DNA of 64,000 nucleotides from Muribaculum sp. (GTDB taxonomy: Bacteria > Bacillota > Clostridia > Lachnospirales > Lachnospiraceae), in assembly GCA_023663735.1 (NCBI GenBank), contig JAMPGV010000005.1, positions 1-64,000 on the forward strand, given 5' to 3'. A model generated the notes under the pieces. The model did no database searches. It worked only from the letters and a program-made list of their open reading frames with translations, and had not been told where the DNA came from. Below, in pieces: positions 60,873 through 64,000 of the stretch. Made by a program: the position numbers and the translations under genes. How positions within the stretch are numbered: the first letter of the stretch is position 1; the number at the start of each line of letters is the position of its first letter.

Positions 60873-61151
60873 TTATACCAGCGCGTTATACTTCTCCAAC
60901 AACCTTGCAGCAAAACTGCTGTTGTCCACATTGTAGTCCCCGCTCTGTACTTTCGCCTTGACGGACGCGGTCAAGTCTTCTCTGACGTCGGGAGTCGCTG
61001 CAAGCGCAGCCTTAGCGGTCTGAATGTCTCTGCCTCTATCGCTGATCTGCAGTTGATCCTTCGCGGATCCGGTCGCTCCTGCGGCTGTACTGCGGCTGGT
61101 TTTCTGGGTTTTGTAAATCTGCTGTACCTGATTATAAGCCTCTATACGCAT
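60873..61151 (-). CDS. flgM: Anti-sigma-28 factor FlgM
   Basis: A 92-residue FlgM. The N-terminus MRIEAYNQVQQIYKTQK, the disordered middle with LQISDRGRDIQTAKAAL, and the C-terminal VREDLTASVKAKVQSGDYNVDNSSFAARLLEK segment that binds SigD are typical. The ATG at 61151 follows AAGGAGG; a longer frame to 61370 crosses the SigD promoter and is not used. FlgM would hold SigD until the hook is complete, gating all SigD promoters listed here. Confidence 0.94.
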   Translation of the reverse strand: MRIEAYNQVQQIYKTQKTSRSTAAGATGSAKDQLQISDRGRDIQTAKAALAATPDVREDLTASVKAKVQSGDYNVDNSSFAARLLEKYNALV

Positions 61152-61200
61152 ATCGGATTCCTCCTTCCCTCTGTGTTGAATGCTATCCGATTCACAATAG

Positions 61201-61227
61201 ATATCGGCGGAAATTGCAAATTCTTTA
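61201..61227 (-). promoter_or_regulatory. SigD promoter of the flgM operon
   Basis: Read leftwards: TAAA (61227-61224), 15 bases, GCCGATAT (61208-61201), a full consensus match. It lies about 50 bases before the flgM ATG and can drive flgM-flgN-flgK-flgK-flgL-fliW-csrA. Confidence 0.88.
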
Positions 61228-61343
61228 GGGCAATCGGTTGATTTTTTTTCCGATCCTGTGTAGTATAAATTGTAAGTCCGAAAGTACATCAAAAGTAAAT
61301 TCAGTAAATTCAGAAAGATTGGCCGGAAAGGACAGCATACGCC

Positions 61344-63041
61344 ATGGGCTTTCAAAAGATATCGGATCATTCCTTCTCTAAATCAAGTGGGGCAGACCGC
61401 CTTTTATTTGGGGCGGTGTGCCTGTTACTGTTTCTCTATCTGGGAATTTTTACCTATTTGAATCTGTTCCAATATACCCGGCATGTGGACTCTGATATCG
61501 CCGTCGAAGCTCTGCTGGCCAGAGAAATCTGGGAGGAGAAGGATCTGACGCCGGACACCTGGATCTCCAGCACGGAACGGCGCGTGCTGGGTACTTCCGC
61601 CGTGGCTTCCCTATTTTATGGCGCAAGCGGCAGCATGGTGTTCTCCACAGGGATCTCCTGCGTACTCATCGGCGGGCTTCTGCTTGTGTCCATCGCCTTC
61701 ACCCTCAAGCGCTGCCGCGTCTCCCGTCTGGGCATCGCCACGGCTCTGCTCGCGCTCTGCGCCCTGCCCGTCAACGGCCTGCGCAACGACGGCCAGATGG
61801 TGCCTTTTGTGATGCTTCTATTGTTTTTGTTTGCGGACTATTACGCCATGCACTGTATCTGTCTGTTTCTGTGCATCGCTTTCTATATTCATCTGCGGGA
61901 GACCGTTCCGGGGCGGGACGATTCGCCCGCGCCCGCCGGAAACCGCCGGAAGAACCTTTCTGTGGTGGTGATCTGGCTCTTCTTGACAGGGTTCTGCGGC
62001 GCACTGGCATTGGGCGGTATGCGCTGTCTGCAGGTGGTGGTGCTGCCGCTTGTAGTCTTGGAAGCGCTGCTCCTGTTTTTCGAGAGCGGCCGCATGGCGT
62101 CGGCGCTTCCCCGGGGAAGATGGCGGGCGTCCGGATTTATCCTCTCCTTGCTCGCGGCAGGAATCTTGGCCAAACTCCATCCCACCAATGTGGACTATCC
62201 TTTATATCTCCAGAATGCAGACGGTATGGTCGGCCGATTGGTCCGCGACGTCCCCGCCGCGGTACTGGAATGTCTGGGCATCGCCGGGAACTGCAAAGTG
62301 GGATCTCTGGCTTCGGTAATGCAGCTCGGGATTCTGGCTGTGATCGGATTCACCCTGTACGGTCTGTTGTATCTCTCGGGGAAAAAGAAGGAAACTGCGG
62401 GCGGGCAGACGGCAGACAGGCTTTCTTTCCCGCAGAAGACGCTGCTGCAGGCGCTAGGCGCTTCTTTCCTGTTTACGGTTTTTGTGGAAATTGTCACCAC
62501 CGCGGAGACTGCCCACAATTATTTTTTCGCAGTCTGGTTCCTCATCATGGCGGTTCTGGCTCTCTCCATCACCGTCTTCCAAGAAACATCGCCCCGGTTT
62601 GCCCGGCTGATCGCACTGTGCGTCTGCTTATTTGCCCTATGCAATCTGTTCTACACTTACAAAGACTGCGTCCGGCCGCAGGACAATCTGGCCGAATACG
62701 ATGAGGTCATCACCTACATGGATGAGGAGGAAATCACCCACGGCTATGCGGAATTCTGGGATGCTTCCCGCATCTGCGTCATGACGGACGGGCGCATTAC
62801 TATGGGACATTGTTATCATATGGAAGATCTGCGCATGTACTGGTGGCTCACCAGCACCAAATGGTATGTACCCAATCTGCCGGAGCAGATGCGTACCGCC
62901 TATGTGGTGCGCAGGGAGGATCAGGAGGCTTTCGAGGCGCAGTTTGAAGACGCCGACGAACCGCCTGTGGTGACGTGCGGTTTTGAAAATGATCGGTTTG
63001 CCGTGTATCTCAGCGACCGCAATCTGGTTCCTATGCTTTGA
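61344..63041 (+). CDS. Polytopic membrane protein, GT39/ArnT-like candidate
   Basis: A 565-residue membrane protein with about ten predicted transmembrane helices, the first at about 20-42 (LLFGAVCLLLFLYLGIFTYL). It has an early acidic loop (HVDSDIAVEALLAREIW) reminiscent of the first-loop Asp of lipid-linked-sugar transferases. The C-terminal 120 residues are soluble and extracytoplasmic. Its tandem gene at 63077 is of the same kind. The exact family is not certain. It is divergent from flgM. AAAGGA precedes the ATG at a somewhat long distance. Confidence 0.65.
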   Translation: MGFQKISDHSFSKSSGADRLLFGAVCLLLFLYLGIFTYLNLFQYTRHVDSDIAVEALLAREIWEEKDLTPDTWISSTERRVLGTSAVASLFYGASGSMVFSTGISCVLIGGLLLVSIAFTLKRCRVSRLGIATALLALCALPVNGLRNDGQMVPFVMLLLFLFADYYAMHCICLFLCIAFYIHLRETVPGRDDSPAPAGNRRKNLSVVVIWLFLTGFCGALALGGMRCLQVVVLPLVVLEALLLFFESGRMASALPRGRWRASGFILSLLAAGILAKLHPTNVDYPLYLQNADGMVGRLVRDVPAAVLECLGIAGNCKVGSLASVMQLGILAVIGFTLYGLLYLSGKKKETAGGQTADRLSFPQKTLLQALGASFLFTVFVEIVTTAETAHNYFFAVWFLIMAVLALSITVFQETSPRFARLIALCVCLFALCNLFYTYKDCVRPQDNLAEYDEVITYMDEEEITHGYAEFWDASRICVMTDGRITMGHCYHMEDLRMYWWLTSTKWYVPNLPEQMRTAYVVRREDQEAFEAQFEDADEPPVVTCGFENDRFAVYLSDRNLVPML

Positions 63042-63076
63042 GGACAGATATACGAACGGGAAGGAGGAGACGCTAT

Positions 63077-64000
63077 ATGAATGGGAGACAAGACAGCCCC
63101 CGTTTTTCCGGGAAGCGGTTCCGGGGAAGTCTGTATGGGATCTGCATGGGCATTCTGTTTGCCTGCGCGCTGCTGATCGGGCTGTTTCTGACGTATTACA
63201 GCGCGTGTTACTCTTTCTATTCTTCCACCGATTACGAACGGCCGATTTATCTGATCAAGGATCAGCCCTTGCTTCATGCGGCGGTCTTTGCGGCCGTGTG
63301 CCTCCTCGCTTTCTGCCTGAACAGATTGTTCGATAGGATGGGAAAGTATAGGCGGCAGGCCGAATACCTGTTTCTGGGACTCTGCTGCGCGCTCTATGCG
63401 GCCGCCTGTCTGATCTGGGTGAGCGAACTGCCCTATTACCCCAGCGGCGACCAGCTCAACGCCACAGCCGCGGCACACTATAATCTGAGCGGAAATTTCA
63501 TCATGTTCAAAGAGACCGGATATATCGGCAAATTCCCCTATCAAAAGGGGTTGACGTTTCTCTATGAGATTCTGTTCCGCCTGTTCGGGGATTTCTGTTA
63601 TCCCGTGGCCGCCAGACTGCACATTCTTCTGGGCGTTGTCACAATGATCTTCGGCTATCTGTTTGTGGAGGAGACTTCCTGGCACGGCATCTGCAAGGTT
63701 CTGTATGCGCCGCTGCTTCTCCTGTGTACGCCTTTCCTGATCCTGACGCCCTACACTTACGGAGATCTGCCTTCCGTCTGCTTCTGCACCGTGCTGTTCT
63801 GGGCGCTGCTGCGCTTTGCAAGAACCGAGAGGCTTGGCTATGCGGCGCTTGGCTGTGTGATGGCCGCCCTTTCCCTCCTGATGCGTATGCACACATGGAT
63901 TGTACTCATCGCGCTGCTCATCGGCATGTTTTTGACTGCGATGCAGAAACGGACACTGCTGCCGCTTCTGGCAGGTCTTCTGGTGATCGCAAGCGCCGTC
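63077..64000 (+). CDS. Polytopic membrane glycosyltransferase-like protein (cut by window end)
   Basis: The frame is open from the ATG at 63077 (MNGRQDSPRFSGKRF) to the last base, 308 residues so far. AAGGAGG lies upstream, and it starts 35 bases after the previous stop. Predicted helices begin at about 20-45 (YGICMGILFACALLIGLF). A first-loop YYPSGDQLNATAAA segment near residue 126 contains the acidic residue typical of GT39/PMT-like enzymes that use lipid-linked sugars. The C-terminal part lies outside the window. It forms a pair with 61344-63041. Confidence 0.75.
   Translation, partial: MNGRQDSPRFSGKRFRGSLYGICMGILFACALLIGLFLTYYSACYSFYSSTDYERPIYLIKDQPLLHAAVFAAVCLLAFCLNRLFDRMGKYRRQAEYLFLGLCCALYAAACLIWVSELPYYPSGDQLNATAAAHYNLSGNFIMFKETGYIGKFPYQKGLTFLYEILFRLFGDFCYPVAARLHILLGVVTMIFGYLFVEETSWHGICKVLYAPLLLLCTPFLILTPYTYGDLPSVCFCTVLFWALLRFARTERLGYAALGCVMAALSLLMRMHTWIVLIALLIGMFLTAMQKRTLLPLLAGLLVIASAV

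Noticed and set aside
61238..61269. Possible SigA promoter for the membrane protein gene at 61344
   Set aside because: TTGATT and TATAAA are present but 20 bases apart, too far for a confident call.
1..64000. CRISPR arrays, tRNA or rRNA genes, transposase genes
   Set aside because: None were recognised. The only repeats seen are the flagellin duplications and the palindromic elements; the Rpn-type gene is not flanked by visible inverted repeats.

Overview
The window looks like the chromosome of a motile Lachnospiraceae-type Clostridia bacterium. The evidence is Gram-positive AGGAGG ribosome sites, TTGACA/TATAAT promoters, a fliW-csrA pair, four short 270-residue flagellins, and SigD/sigma-28 promoters of the TAAA-N15/17-(G)CCGATAT type. 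Almost everything from 1.6 to 61.2 kb is on the minus strand. The plus-strand exceptions are two CgeB-like glycosyltransferases (419-1588, 47232-48398) and a membrane glycosyltransferase pair at the right edge (61344 to beyond 64000). No rRNA, tRNA, CRISPR array or insertion sequence was seen.

Layout. (1) 0-5 kb: CgeB-like and family-2 glycosyltransferases and an Rpn-type PD-(D/E)XK protein. (2) 5.05-28.9 kb: one long glycan operon read leftwards from a clear SigA promoter at 28943-28971. It starts with a LicD protein, a three-domain wHTH/nucleotidyltransferase/aminotransferase and a frameshifted thiamine-diphosphate enzyme. It then carries a family-2 glycosyltransferase, a radical SAM/SPASM protein, a Maf/DUF115-type transferase and a GDP-sugar nonulosonate pathway (LegB-, PtmE-, LegI-, LegG- and LegF-like) with an Rmd-like reductase. 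It ends with a HisF/HisH/amidotransferase trio, a cysteine-less radical SAM paralogue, another glycosyltransferase and a CDP-6-deoxyhexose pathway (rfbF, rfbG, a reductase, an rfbC-like epimerase). (3) 29.0-33.2 kb: four genes for exported or membrane-anchored proteins of unknown function behind a SigD promoter. (4) 33.2-33.9 kb: a RelE/RelB-type toxin-antitoxin pair. (5) 34.0-42.3 kb: a phosphonate operon (PEP mutase, phosphonopyruvate decarboxylase, oxidoreductase, nucleotidyltransferase, epimerase, phosphoesterase, two LicD proteins). (6) 42.3-50.8 kb: four flagellin genes, two inside a 1006-bp near-perfect repeat that flanks a fused glycosyltransferase. (7) 50.8-61.2 kb: flagellar late genes flgM-flgN-flgK-flgK-flgL-fliW-csrA-flaG-fliD-fliS-fliT-like.

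Reading as a whole. The gene mix (flagellins, a Maf-like transferase, a nonulosonate pathway with an amidino-forming trio, a CDP-deoxyhexose pathway, phosphonate synthesis with LicD transferases) suggests a locus that builds flagella and decorates flagellin with an elaborate glycan, possibly carrying a phosphonate. Flagellin output appears controlled at two levels visible in the DNA: SigD promoters with flgM present, and CsrA-type sites in all four flagellin leaders with fliW and csrA nearby. The most unusual points are the phosphonate/LicD operon behind a flagellin gene, the nonulosonate set lacking LegC/LegH-like genes but containing a 4-ketoreductase candidate, the radical SAM paralogue without its iron-sulfur motif, and the SigD-controlled secreted-protein operon.
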